The notes beneath the pieces are model-generated. The model was not told the DNA's origin and did no database searches. It saw nothing but the letters and a program-made list of their open reading frames with translations. Source: Longimicrobium sp. (lineage in GTDB: Bacteria; Gemmatimonadota; Gemmatimonadetes; Longimicrobiales; Longimicrobiaceae). From it: a stretch of DNA of 61,739 bases. Both the position numbers and the translations under genes were made by a program. Positions 45,444 to 53,605 of the stretch are shown here, one piece after another (the first letter of the stretch is position 1; each line of letters begins with the position of its first letter). The stretch spans positions 1 through 61,739 of the forward strand of contig DASVTZ010000178.1 in NCBI GenBank assembly GCA_036387335.1, written 5' to 3'.

Positions 45444-46238
45444 TCAGGCGAGCCGCACGGTCCCGGAGCGGATGGTGCGCAGCACGCCCGCGTCGGAGCG
45501 GACGAGGAGGGCGCCGGCGGGGCTGATCCCCAGCGCCGTGCCGGTGACGGGGGTGGCGCCGGTGACGACCACTGCCCTGCCCTCCAGCGCATCGCGGGCG
45601 CGCAGGGCATCCAGCAGGGCGCCGCCGAGCTGCGCGGGTGGGTTGCCGGCCAGGCGCAGGATGGCGCGCACGACCGAGCCCGCCACCTCCGCGCGCGGCG
45701 GCGCCCAGCCGGCGCTGATGCGGAGCGACGTCGCCGTATCCCGCAGCTCAGGCGGAAAATCGTCGCCGGAGTGGCCGCAGTTGATCCCGATCCCAGCCAC
45801 GACGGCGCCGGGGCGGTCCGCCTCCCAGGCGCCCTCGCACAGGATGCCGGCGACCTTGCGGCCGGCCAGGTGCACGTCGTTGGGCCATTTCACCTGCGCG
45901 CGCACGGGGCGTACGAACTCGTCGATCGCCTCGGCCGCGGCGAGGCCCACCAAGATCGGGAGCAGCCCCGGCGCGGGAAGGGCGGCGGGGCGCAGCACGA
46001 CCGTCATCCAGATCCCCAGCCCCGGCGGCGATGCCCACTCCTTGCCGCCGCGGCCCCGCCCCGCGAGCTGCTCCTCCGCCACGACCACCGTCCCCGCGGG
46101 GGCGCCGGCATCGGCCAGGGCGCGCGCTGCATCGTTGGTGGAGCCAACCGTCTGGAACAGGTGCACGGTCGGGACCCCCCAGCGCGCCGCCAGCTCCGCC
46201 GCGGTGGCGCCCTCCCACCGCTCCGCGCGCTGGTTCAC
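45444..46238 (-). CDS. birA: Biotin-acetyl-CoA-carboxylase ligase
   Basis: A 264-residue ligase that activates biotin as biotinyl-AMP and attaches it to the carrier Lys. GRGRGGKEW is the adenylate-binding loop, and KWPNDVHLAGRKVAGIL and VVAGIGINCG follow. The N-terminal helix-turn-helix of the E. coli repressor is absent, so this is a ligase without DNA-binding domain. The C-terminal small domain is present. It overlaps nadC by four bases (ATGA). Its substrate here is the BCCP at 26976. Confidence 0.92.
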   Translation of the reverse strand: MNQRAERWEGATAAELAARWGVPTVHLFQTVGSTNDAARALADAGAPAGTVVVAEEQLAGRGRGGKEWASPPGLGIWMTVVLRPAALPAPGLLPILVGLAAAEAIDEFVRPVRAQVKWPNDVHLAGRKVAGILCEGAWEADRPGAVVAGIGINCGHSGDDFPPELRDTATSLRISAGWAPPRAEVAGSVVRAILRLAGNPPAQLGGALLDALRARDALEGRAVVVTGATPVTGTALGISPAGALLVRSDAGVLRTIRSGTVRLA

Positions 46239-47089
46239 CCGTCCAGCGCGCGCAGCTGGAGCGAGAGGTCCAGCGCGGGCGCGGAGTGCGTCAGCGCGCC
46301 CACCGAGATGAAATCCACGCCAGTCTCCGCCGCGGCGAGGATGGTGTCCAGCGTGATCCCGCCGGACGCCTCCGTCTCCGGGCGCGGGTCGGAGGCGCGG
46401 ACCAGATCCACGGCCTGGCGCATGAGAGCGGGCGGCATGTTGTCGAACATGATGCGGTCGGCGCCGGTCGCGAGCGCCTCGCGCACCTCTTCCAGGTTCG
46501 TCGTTTCCACCTCGACGGCGAGGCCGCGGTCGTTGCGGGTGCGCACCGCATCGACCGCCGCCGTGATCCCGCCCGCCGCGGCAATGTGGTTGTCCTTGAT
46601 CATCACCATGTCGTGCAGCCCGTGGCGGTGGTTAGCGCCGCCCCCGGCGAGCACGGCCGCCTTCTCCAGCGCGCGCATCCCCGGCGTCGTCTTGCGCGTG
46701 TCGATGACGCGCGCACCCGTCCCCGCCACCGCCCCCACGTAGCGCCGCGTGACCGTGGCCACGCCCGAGAGGCGCTGCATGAAGTTGAGCGCCGTCCGTT
46801 CTGCCGTCAGGATCGAGCGCGCCGAGCCGGTGACGCGCATCGCCAGATCGCCCGGCTCCAGCGCGGTGCCGTCGGGCGCGGCGACCTCCACCTCGAGCGA
46901 CGGATCGACGCGGCGAAAGACCTCGGCCGCCACCTCCGAGCCCGCGACCACGCCTGGCGCCTTGGCGACGATGCGGGCCTCTGCTCGGCGCCCCTCCGGC
47001 ACCGTCCAGAGCGTGGTGAAGTCGCCCGGCCCGACGTCCTCGTCGAGGGCGGCCTGGATCAGCGAGAGCGCTTCGGCGGAAAGCGGCAT
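46235..47089 (-). CDS. nadC: Nicotinate-nucleotide pyrophosphorylase (carboxylating)
   Basis: A 284-residue enzyme that turns quinolinate and phosphoribosyl pyrophosphate into nicotinate mononucleotide. TERTALNFMQRLSGVAT, IDTRKTTPGMRALEKAAV, GGGANHRHGLHDMVMIKDNH and SGGITLD are characteristic. It starts at ATG 47089, soon after the bshA stop, and overlaps birA. The other de novo NAD genes (nadA and nadB) are not in the window. Confidence 0.95.
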   Translation of the reverse strand: MPLSAEALSLIQAALDEDVGPGDFTTLWTVPEGRRAEARIVAKAPGVVAGSEVAAEVFRRVDPSLEVEVAAPDGTALEPGDLAMRVTGSARSILTAERTALNFMQRLSGVATVTRRYVGAVAGTGARVIDTRKTTPGMRALEKAAVLAGGGANHRHGLHDMVMIKDNHIAAAGGITAAVDAVRTRNDRGLAVEVETTNLEEVREALATGADRIMFDNMPPALMRQAVDLVRASDPRPETEASGGITLDTILAAAETGVDFISVGALTHSAPALDLSLQLRALDG

Positions 47090-47109
47090 CGTGTTGGCTG
47101 TGTGGGTAT

Positions 47110-48276
47110 TTACGCGCTGGCGGCGTGCGCCACGGGCTCGGTGTGCGCCCCGCGCCCCAGGATGCGCTCGTAGTAGCGCTCGTACTGCGGAATGATCACG
47201 TCCACGCCGAACCGCTCCACGGCGCAGCGGCGCGCCTCCGCGCTCATCGTCCTCCACCGCTTCCCGTCGCGCAGGATCGACGCGCCCGCCTCCGCCATCG
47301 CCTCCACCGCGCCGACCGGCGCGACGTAGCCGGTGATGCCGTCCTCGATCAGGTCCGGCAGCCCGCCCGCGTTCGAGGCGATGACCGGAACGCCGCTCGC
47401 CATCGCCTCCAGCGCCACGAGGCCGAACGACTCGCTGCTCGAGGGGAGGAGGAGGAGGTCGGCACACGCCAGGAGCTCGGCCACCGAATCCTGCTTCCCT
47501 AGAAAGAGCACGCGGTCGGTGACGCCCTGCTGCGCCGCTTCGTCGGCCGCCTCGGGCCGGTCGGGGCCGTCGCCGATCAGCACCAGGCGCGAAGGCACCT
47601 CCTTCGCCATGCGCGCAAAGATCCTGATGACGTCACGCACCCGCTTGACCGGGCGGAAGTTGGAGACGTGCACCACCATCTTCTCACCGTCGCGCAGGAA
47701 CGACTGCTTGTGGCAGGGGAGCTTGCCGCGGTCGTAGAGCTTGGGGTCCACGAAGTTGGGGACCACCTCGATCCTGTCCGCCGGCACCCCGAACGCGGCG
47801 ACCGTCTCGCGCTTCAGGTAGTCGGAGACGGCGGTGATCCCGTCGGAGCGCAGGATGGAGAAGCGGGTGATCTCGCCGAACGACCTCTCCTGCCCCACCA
47901 GCGTGATGTCGGTGCCGTGCAGCGTGGTGACGAGGCGCAGCGGGTGGCTGTGCCCCAGCATCTCCTTGGCGATCCACGCGGAGGTCGCGTGGGGGATGGC
48001 GTAGTGCACGTGCAGCAGATCGAGGCCGTGGCTGAGCGTGACCTCGTGCATCATCGCCGCCAGCGACAGCGAGTAGTTGTTGTGCTCAAACAGCGGGTAG
48101 CGGCTCATCTCCACTTCGTGGAAGAAGACCCGCTCCATGAAGTGCGGGAGCCGGAAGGGCTGCGCGTACGAGATGAAGTGGATCTGGTGCCCGCGCCGCG
48201 CCAGCTCGATCCCCAGCTCCGTGGCGATGGCCCCGGACCCGCCGTAGGTCGGATAGCAGGTGATGCCGATTTTCAT
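47110..48276 (-). CDS. bshA: N-acetyl-alpha-D-glucosaminyl L-malate synthase
   Basis: A 388-residue GT4-type glycosyltransferase. The start MKIGITCYPTYGGSGAIATE, HVHYAIPHATSAWIA, TTLHGTDITLVGQ and the nucleotide-sugar site ESFGLVALEAMASGVP match BshA, the first enzyme of bacillithiol synthesis. BshB and BshC are not visible in this window. It indicates that the organism may use bacillithiol as its low-molecular-weight thiol. A longer upstream frame runs into repeats and was rejected. nadC follows after 20 bases. Confidence 0.92.
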   Translation of the reverse strand: MKIGITCYPTYGGSGAIATELGIELARRGHQIHFISYAQPFRLPHFMERVFFHEVEMSRYPLFEHNNYSLSLAAMMHEVTLSHGLDLLHVHYAIPHATSAWIAKEMLGHSHPLRLVTTLHGTDITLVGQERSFGEITRFSILRSDGITAVSDYLKRETVAAFGVPADRIEVVPNFVDPKLYDRGKLPCHKQSFLRDGEKMVVHVSNFRPVKRVRDVIRIFARMAKEVPSRLVLIGDGPDRPEAADEAAQQGVTDRVLFLGKQDSVAELLACADLLLLPSSSESFGLVALEAMASGVPVIASNAGGLPDLIEDGITGYVAPVGAVEAMAEAGASILRDGKRWRTMSAEARRCAVERFGVDVIIPQYERYYERILGRGAHTEPVAHAASA

Positions 48277-48640
48277 AAAAGCAGTGCCAAGTGCCAAGTG
48301 CTCAGTGCCCAGTTGTGCCGATGCCCCTCCCTGCCCAGGCGAGTGAACTCGCGGCAACAACAGCACAAAGTCCGCCTGCGCGGACTCCGCGAGAAGATCC
48401 GGGTTCGGGGCGCGATTCACCGCGCCCACACCCGCCCCCCGCCGAATCCGTAGGGGCGCGATTCATCGCGCCCGTGCCCTCCCCCGCACCGCCCCCGCCA
48501 TCGCGCACACCGACGCCCGTAGGGGCAGACCTGCGTGTCTGCCCACCCTCGCCCCCACCCCGACGCCCGCCCCTCGCACACAAATCCCGTAGGGGCGGCC
48601 CCGCGTGGCCGCCCGTGCCCTCCCCCGCACCGCCGCCGGC
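48277..48640. repeat. Composite repeat cassette between miaA and bshA
   Basis: 364 bases without a gene. It begins with AGTGCCAAGTGCCAAGTGCT units at 48283-48313. Next is CGAGTGAACTCGCGGCAACA and a hairpin AGTCCGCCTGCGCGGACT (48340-48387), identical to 51426-51473. Then come GTAGGGGCGCGATTCATCGC at 48450, GTAGGGGCAGACCTGCGTGT at 48519 and GTAGGGGCGGCCCCGCGTGG at 48589. The order of the last three matches 23335-23500 and the last two match 61553-61656. Confidence 0.78.
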
Positions 48641-49579
48641 CTACCCCGCCCCCACCCTCTCCCCCCACGCGGAAACGATTACGTCCGCCAGTTCCGCACG
48701 CGGCCGCGTCGCATCCAGCCAAACCGCCCCCGGCGGCAACTGCGTGCGGTACCAGGTGAGCTGCCTGCGCGTGTAGTCGCGCGTGTTCTTGCGGGCCAGC
48801 TCCAGCGCATCCTCAAGCGACCGCTCGCCGCGAAGGAACGGCATCAGCTCCGCGTAACCGTGCGCGTTCAGCCCGGGCGCCGCTTCGCCGTAGCGGGCCA
48901 CCAGCGCGCGCACCTCCTCCACCAGCCCCGCCTCCGCCATCTCCGTCATGCGCCGGTTGATCCCCGCGTACAGCAAATCGCGCGGCACCTCGAGGACCAC
49001 GGGGAGCACCTCCATCGGGGGCGCTTCCGGGGGGGAGTTGCGCTGCCACCAGGTGAGCGAGCGGCCCGTGAGCAGCGCCACCTCCAACGCCCGCATCAGC
49101 CGCTGCCGCCCGCCGCCGCGGCTCAGCCTCTCCGCCGCCTCCGGGTCGTGCGGCGCAAGCCAGCGGAGGAGCTCGGCGTCGTCCATCCGCTCCATCATGC
49201 GGGTTACCCGCGCGCGCGCCGCCGGGTCCAGCACCGGCTCGCCGAAGATGGGGTGCGTGAGGGCGCGCAGAAAGAACCCGGTCCCCCCCACCAGCATCGG
49301 CACGCGGCCGCGCGCGCGGATCTCGGCCACCTTCTCACGCGCATACCGTGCCCAGCGCCCGGCGCCGAAGCGCTCCGACGGCTCCACCAGGTCGATCCCC
49401 CAGTGCGGGATCTCGCCGCGCTCCGCAAGAGTCGGCTTGGCGGTGCCGATGTCCATCCCGCGGAACACCGAGCGCGAGTCCATCGACACGATCTCGCCGT
49501 CGAGCCGCCGCGCGACCTCGATGGAGAGCGCCGTCTTCCCCGAGCCCGTGGGCCCAGTGATGGCCAGCGCCTCCGTCAC
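48641..49579 (-). CDS. miaA: tRNA dimethylallyltransferase MiaA
   Basis: A 312-residue enzyme that adds a prenyl group to A37 of tRNAs reading UNN codons. GPTGSGKTALSIEVARRL is the P-loop region, followed by SMDSRSVFRGMDIGTAKPT and LVGGTGFFLRALTHPI. The C-terminal helical part has NTRDYTRRQLTWYR. GTG 49579 overlaps the mutL stop as GTGA. The gene ends at the edge of the repeat cassette, and its last residues may be repeat-derived. Confidence 0.93.
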   Translation of the reverse strand: MTEALAITGPTGSGKTALSIEVARRLDGEIVSMDSRSVFRGMDIGTAKPTLAERGEIPHWGIDLVEPSERFGAGRWARYAREKVAEIRARGRVPMLVGGTGFFLRALTHPIFGEPVLDPAARARVTRMMERMDDAELLRWLAPHDPEAAERLSRGGGRQRLMRALEVALLTGRSLTWWQRNSPPEAPPMEVLPVVLEVPRDLLYAGINRRMTEMAEAGLVEEVRALVARYGEAAPGLNAHGYAELMPFLRGERSLEDALELARKNTRDYTRRQLTWYRTQLPPGAVWLDATRPRAELADVIVSAWGERVGAG

Positions 49580-51336
49580 CCGCTCCTCCCGAACCTCCGG
49601 TGCAGCTCCGTCAGCGAGAGCTGGACCACGGTGGGGCGCCCGTGGATGTCGTGGTACGGCAGCTCGGTGGCGAAGAGGCGGTCGAAGAGCTCGCTCATCT
49701 CGCGCTGCGACAGCTTCTGCCCGGCCTTGATGGCGCCCTTGCACGCCATCGACAGGGCAATGCGCTGGTGCTGCGTCCGCGCGGAGTCCACCAGCGGCGA
49801 TCCCTCGGTCAGCTCCGCCACCATCTCGCGCAGGCAGCGCTCCGCGTCGAAGTACGGGTGCGGCGTGGGGACGGAGTGGACGATCACCGAGCGCCCGCCG
49901 AACGGCTCCACCTGGAAGCCGGCGCCCTCCAGCAGCCCCGTGATCTGCTCCACCAGCGCGTACTCCGCGGGGGAGAGTCGCAGGGTGAGGGGAAAGAGAA
50001 GGCGCTGGCTGGAGAACTGCCGCGTTCCGAAGCCGCCCACGATCTCCTCGTACAGCACCCGCTCGTGCGCCGAGTGCTGGTCCACCAGCACGAGCCCCGT
50101 GCGCGTCTCCGCGATGATGTAGGTGTTGTGCACCTGCCACATCACCGGCGCGGATCCCAGCATCTCCCCCAGCGTCTCCGGCGCCGCGGGCGTGCTGGAC
50201 GGCTGCGCGGAGCCCGTGACGAAGAGCGTCATCTGCGGCTCCGCGACGGGTTCCGGCTCGCGCACGGACGTGACCCCCGCCTGCGCCGTCGGCTCGTACA
50301 CCGTCTGCGGATCGGGCGCGGCGCGCGCGCCGATGCTGGGCGTGCTGTCCAGACCGGCGAGGGCGGCGCGGATCCCTTCCTCCAGGATGCGCTCCACGGC
50401 CGGACGGTCGCGGAAGCGGACGTCGGCCTTGGCGGGGTGCACGTTGACGTCCACCTCGCCGTCCGGCACCTCGAAGAAGAGGAAGAGGGAGGGATAGACG
50501 CCGTGCGGGATCGTGGTGCGGTACGCCCGGTCCGCCGCGCGGATCAGCGCGCGGTCGCCGAACGACCTTCCGTTGACGAAGAGGTAGGTGCGGCGGTTGG
50601 CGGGGCGCGCGTCGTCCGGCCGCTGGATGAGCCCCGTGAGCGTGATCCCGCCGCCGCGGTGCGCCACCGAGATCATCTCGTCCGCCGACTCGTTGCCCCA
50701 GATCGCCGCCACCCGCTCCGCCACGCTGGACGCGACGGGAAGGTTGAGCGGGTCACGCCCGCCCATGTCGAGCGTGTACGCCACCGCGGGCGTAGCCAGC
50801 GCGAGCGTCGTCACCACCTCGCCGACGGCGCGGTTCTCGGCGGCGCTGGAGCGGAGGAACTTGGCGCGCGCGGGAACGTTGAAGAACAGGCTCCGCACCG
50901 ACACCGTGGTCCCGGTCCGTCTTGCGCACTCCTCCACGGCCGCGAGCTGCCCGGCCGTCACCACCACGCGCGTGCCGTCGCCATCGCGCTCCGCCGTCTC
51001 CAGCACCACCCGCGACACCGACGCGATCGACGGAAGCGCCTCGCCGCGAAACCCGAGGGTGCGGATGGCGGCCAGGTCCGCCTCCGTCCTCACCTTGCTG
51101 GTGGCGTGGCGGTCGACGGCGAGGAGGGCGTCCTCGCGCCCCATCCCCCACCCGTCGTCCGCCACGCGGATCTCCGTCTTGCCCCCGTTGCGGATCACCA
51201 CGTCCACGCGCGACGCGCCGGCATCGAGCGCGTTCTCCATCAGCTCCTTGACGACGGACGCGGGCCGCTCCACCACCTCCCCGGCGGCGATCTGGTTCGC
51301 GAGCTTCTCGGGGAGGATGTGGATCCGGCGCGGCAT
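49576..51336 (-). CDS. mutL: DNA mismatch repair protein MutL
   Basis: A 586-residue protein. The N-terminal GHKL ATPase has MENALDAGASRVDV, DDGWGMGREDA, RHATSKV and LGFRGEALPSIASV. The C-terminal domain has DQHSAHERVLYEE in place of the canonical DQHAAHERxxYE, with A changed to S, and ACKGAIKAG and HDIHGRPT near the end. The Cys of the usual CPHGRP is missing. The endonuclease site of MutL may thus be kept or weakened. The start is at ATG 51336; its mismatch partner MutS is not in the window. miaA overlaps its stop. Confidence 0.93.
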   Translation of the reverse strand: MPRRIHILPEKLANQIAAGEVVERPASVVKELMENALDAGASRVDVVIRNGGKTEIRVADDGWGMGREDALLAVDRHATSKVRTEADLAAIRTLGFRGEALPSIASVSRVVLETAERDGDGTRVVVTAGQLAAVEECARRTGTTVSVRSLFFNVPARAKFLRSSAAENRAVGEVVTTLALATPAVAYTLDMGGRDPLNLPVASSVAERVAAIWGNESADEMISVAHRGGGITLTGLIQRPDDARPANRRTYLFVNGRSFGDRALIRAADRAYRTTIPHGVYPSLFLFFEVPDGEVDVNVHPAKADVRFRDRPAVERILEEGIRAALAGLDSTPSIGARAAPDPQTVYEPTAQAGVTSVREPEPVAEPQMTLFVTGSAQPSSTPAAPETLGEMLGSAPVMWQVHNTYIIAETRTGLVLVDQHSAHERVLYEEIVGGFGTRQFSSQRLLFPLTLRLSPAEYALVEQITGLLEGAGFQVEPFGGRSVIVHSVPTPHPYFDAERCLREMVAELTEGSPLVDSARTQHQRIALSMACKGAIKAGQKLSQREMSELFDRLFATELPYHDIHGRPTVVQLSLTELHRRFGRSG

Positions 51337-51420
51337 TCGGGCTTCTTTCGGGGTGGATTCGGGTGGGGAAAGTACAGGCGGGGGTGGCGGGGGACAAGGT
51401 GGGGTTTGGCCAGGTGCGGC

Positions 51421-51735
51421 CCGGGCGAGTGAACTCGCGGCAACAACAGCACAAAGTCCGCCTGCGCGGACTCGCGGGCGGGATTCGCGCCGGGCGTGCG
51501 GTGCCGGCGCGTGCGAGAGGCCGGCACCGCCGGTCCAGGAGCGAATGAATTCGCGGCTGGAACCGCGCGAAATCCGCCTTCGCGGATTGGCTGCAGCGCT
51601 CGAGACCGCTTCAGCGGTCTTCGCGTAGTTCCAGTCGGGGGATTCATTTCATCCCCCGGTGCCAGCGACGGCCCACCCACCCCACAAAACCTGCGAAGGC
51701 AGGTTTCCCGCCGTTGTTGCAGCGGTTTCAACCGC
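51421..51735. repeat. Array of short perfect hairpins
   Basis: In the 391-base spacer between mutL and tatD lie several different palindromes with 2-7-base loops: AGTCCGCCTGCGCGGACT (51455-51472), AATCCGCCTTCGCGGATT (51571-51588), AGACCGCTTCAGCGGTCT (51603-51620), a GGGGGAT...ATCCCCC hairpin (51637-51657), AAACCTGCGAAGGCAGGTTT (51687-51706) and GCGGTTTCAACCGC (51722-51735). Sequence 51426-51473 repeats 48340-48387. No gene is visible. Confidence 0.75.
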
Positions 51736-52522
51736 CGGTCTCAGGTTTATCCGCCGGTCCCCCCACCCCGAACAACGCCCGCGCATTCGCCGTCGTCCGC
51801 GCCGCGAACTCCTCCGGATCCTCGCCGCGCAGCATGGCGGCCACCCGGGCGGTGTGGGCGACGAAGGCGGGCTCGTTGGTCTTGCCGCGGTGCGGGACGG
51901 GGGCGAGGTACGGCGCGTCCGTCTCCACCAGGATGCGGTCGGCGGGGACGCGGCGGAGGAGGTCGGCGGCGGCGAAGTTCTTGAACGTCACCATCCCGCT
52001 GAACGACGCGTACCAGCCGAGCGCCAGCGCGTCCTCCAGCAGATCCGCGCCGCTCGAAAAGGAGTGCAGCACGCCGCGCGTCCCCGCCCCGCCCTCGCGC
52101 AGCAGGGCGCGCAGGTCCTCGTCCGCCTCGCGCGCGTGGACGATGACGGGGAGCCCCGTCTCGCGGCCCAGCGCAAGGTGGCGCAGAAAGGATGCGCGCT
52201 GCACGTCGCGCGGGGCGAAGTCGTAGTGGTAGTCCAGCCCCGCCTCGCCGATGGCGACGACGCGCGGATGGTCGAGAAGGGCGCGGACGGCGGCGAATGC
52301 CTCATCCGTAGCCGTCGAGGCGGCGTGCGGGTGGATGCCGGCCGTGGCGTAGACGCCCGGGAAGCGTTCCGCCAGCGCCACCACCACGCGCGCGTCCTCC
52401 ACGCCCGTGGCGATGGCGACGATGGTCTCCACCGCCGCCGCACGCGCGCGCTCCACGACTCCGTCCACGTCCGCAAGGAGGCGCTCGTCCGCCAGGTGGG
52501 CATGCGTGTCGATCAACATCAT
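51728..52522 (-). CDS. tatD: TatD family metal-dependent hydrolase
   Basis: A 264-residue TIM-barrel deoxyribonuclease-like protein. It has the metal-binding pattern DTHAHLADE, AIGEAGLDYHYD, PVIVHAREADEDL, GVLHSFSSGADL and VETDAPYLAPVPHRG. Members are linked to DNA quality control or 3'-5' exonuclease activity. The last bases overlap a GCGGTTTCAACCGC repeat. It lies downstream of secDF, with a strong hairpin between. Confidence 0.92.
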   Translation of the reverse strand: MMLIDTHAHLADERLLADVDGVVERARAAAVETIVAIATGVEDARVVVALAERFPGVYATAGIHPHAASTATDEAFAAVRALLDHPRVVAIGEAGLDYHYDFAPRDVQRASFLRHLALGRETGLPVIVHAREADEDLRALLREGGAGTRGVLHSFSSGADLLEDALALGWYASFSGMVTFKNFAAADLLRRVPADRILVETDAPYLAPVPHRGKTNEPAFVAHTARVAAMLRGEDPEEFAARTTANARALFGVGGPADKPETGG

Positions 52523-52542
52523 CCGTCCGCCGTAAAAGGAAA

Positions 52543-52575
52543 GCGGGCCGCCGCGGATGATCCGCGGCGGCCCGC
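52543..52575 (-). terminator. Terminator after secF
   Basis: GCGGGCCGCCGCGGAT pairs with ATCCGCGGCGGCCCGC across a single-base centre (52543-52575). On the minus strand the hairpin is followed by TTCCTTTTAC. It begins 24 bases after the secF stop. Confidence 0.85.
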
Positions 52576-52598
52576 CAGGGTGCTTCGTCCAGCCAGCG

Positions 52599-53591
52599 TC
52601 AGACCCTGACCCGCTCCGCCGCTTCCCGGCTGCGCGAGGTGGAATGGGCCGCCTGCTCGCGCTTCGGCTCCTTGCGAGGCCAGCGGCGCTGGATCTCGTA
52701 CAGCACGGGCGAGGCGACGAAGACCGACGAGAAGGTACCGATCGAGATCCCCACCACCATCACCAGCGCGAACGGGTAGATCACCGGGCCGCCGAAGAAG
52801 AGGAGCGCCAGCAGGGTCGCCAGCACCGTGCCCACCGTAAGGATGGTGCGCGGGAGCGTCTCGTTGATCGCCTTGTCCAGGATGGCGATGAACGTGCGGC
52901 CGCCGCGGGGCTTCTGCAGGTCCTCGCGAACGCGGTCGAACACGATGATCGTGTCGTGCATCGAGTAGCCCACCACCGTCAGCACGGCCGCCACCGTCCC
53001 CAGCGACACCTCCGTGCGGGTGAGCGCCAGGAAGCCGAGGGTGATGACGATGTCGTGCGCCGTGGCGATGATCGCCGCGAGGCTGAAGCGCCACTCGAAG
53101 CGGATCCACAGGTAGATCAGGGTGACCGCGAACGACAGGAGGATCGCCCAGAGCGCGTTCCTCTGCAGCTCGGCGCCGGCGCGCGGGCCCACCGCCTCCG
53201 TGCGGGCGATGGTCACGTTCTCCGCGCCGAAGCGGGCACCCATCGCCTGCCGCACCCGGCTCTGCGCGTCACGCCCGGCTTCCTGCGAAAAGGAGCGCGA
53301 CGGGGTGCGGATCTCGAACTCGTTGGCGCCGCCGAACTGGGTGATCTCCCAGTCGCTGTGGCCGGCCGCCACGGCCGCCGCGCGCACGTCCTCCGCGTGC
53401 GCGGCCTGCTTGAACCGCACCTGCACCACGGTGCCGCCGGTGAAGTCGATCCCGTAGTTGAGCCACGCGCGCCCGGCCGCGGTGTGCGCGGCCATGGCGC
53501 CGATCCCCACCAGGAGCATCAGTGCCGTGGCGAGGTACGCACGCTTCCGCCACTCAAGGAAGGGGTAGCTGGCGTTCTGGAAGAATCGCAT
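52599..53591 (-). CDS. secF: Protein translocase subunit SecF
   Basis: A 330-residue membrane protein with six helices and a periplasmic domain between helices 1 and 2 (NYGIDFTGGTVVQVRF to about residue 130). The typical helix-4/5 motifs GYSMHDTIIVFDRVREDL and NETLPRTILT are present. It works with SecD, and with YajC, to pull proteins through SecYEG using the proton motive force. It lies 14 bases downstream of secD. A basic tail of about 30 residues ends the protein. Confidence 0.95.
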   Translation of the reverse strand: MRFFQNASYPFLEWRKRAYLATALMLLVGIGAMAAHTAAGRAWLNYGIDFTGGTVVQVRFKQAAHAEDVRAAAVAAGHSDWEITQFGGANEFEIRTPSRSFSQEAGRDAQSRVRQAMGARFGAENVTIARTEAVGPRAGAELQRNALWAILLSFAVTLIYLWIRFEWRFSLAAIIATAHDIVITLGFLALTRTEVSLGTVAAVLTVVGYSMHDTIIVFDRVREDLQKPRGGRTFIAILDKAINETLPRTILTVGTVLATLLALLFFGGPVIYPFALVMVVGISIGTFSSVFVASPVLYEIQRRWPRKEPKREQAAHSTSRSREAAERVRV

Positions 53592-53605
53592 CGTCTTCGC
53601 TCCCC

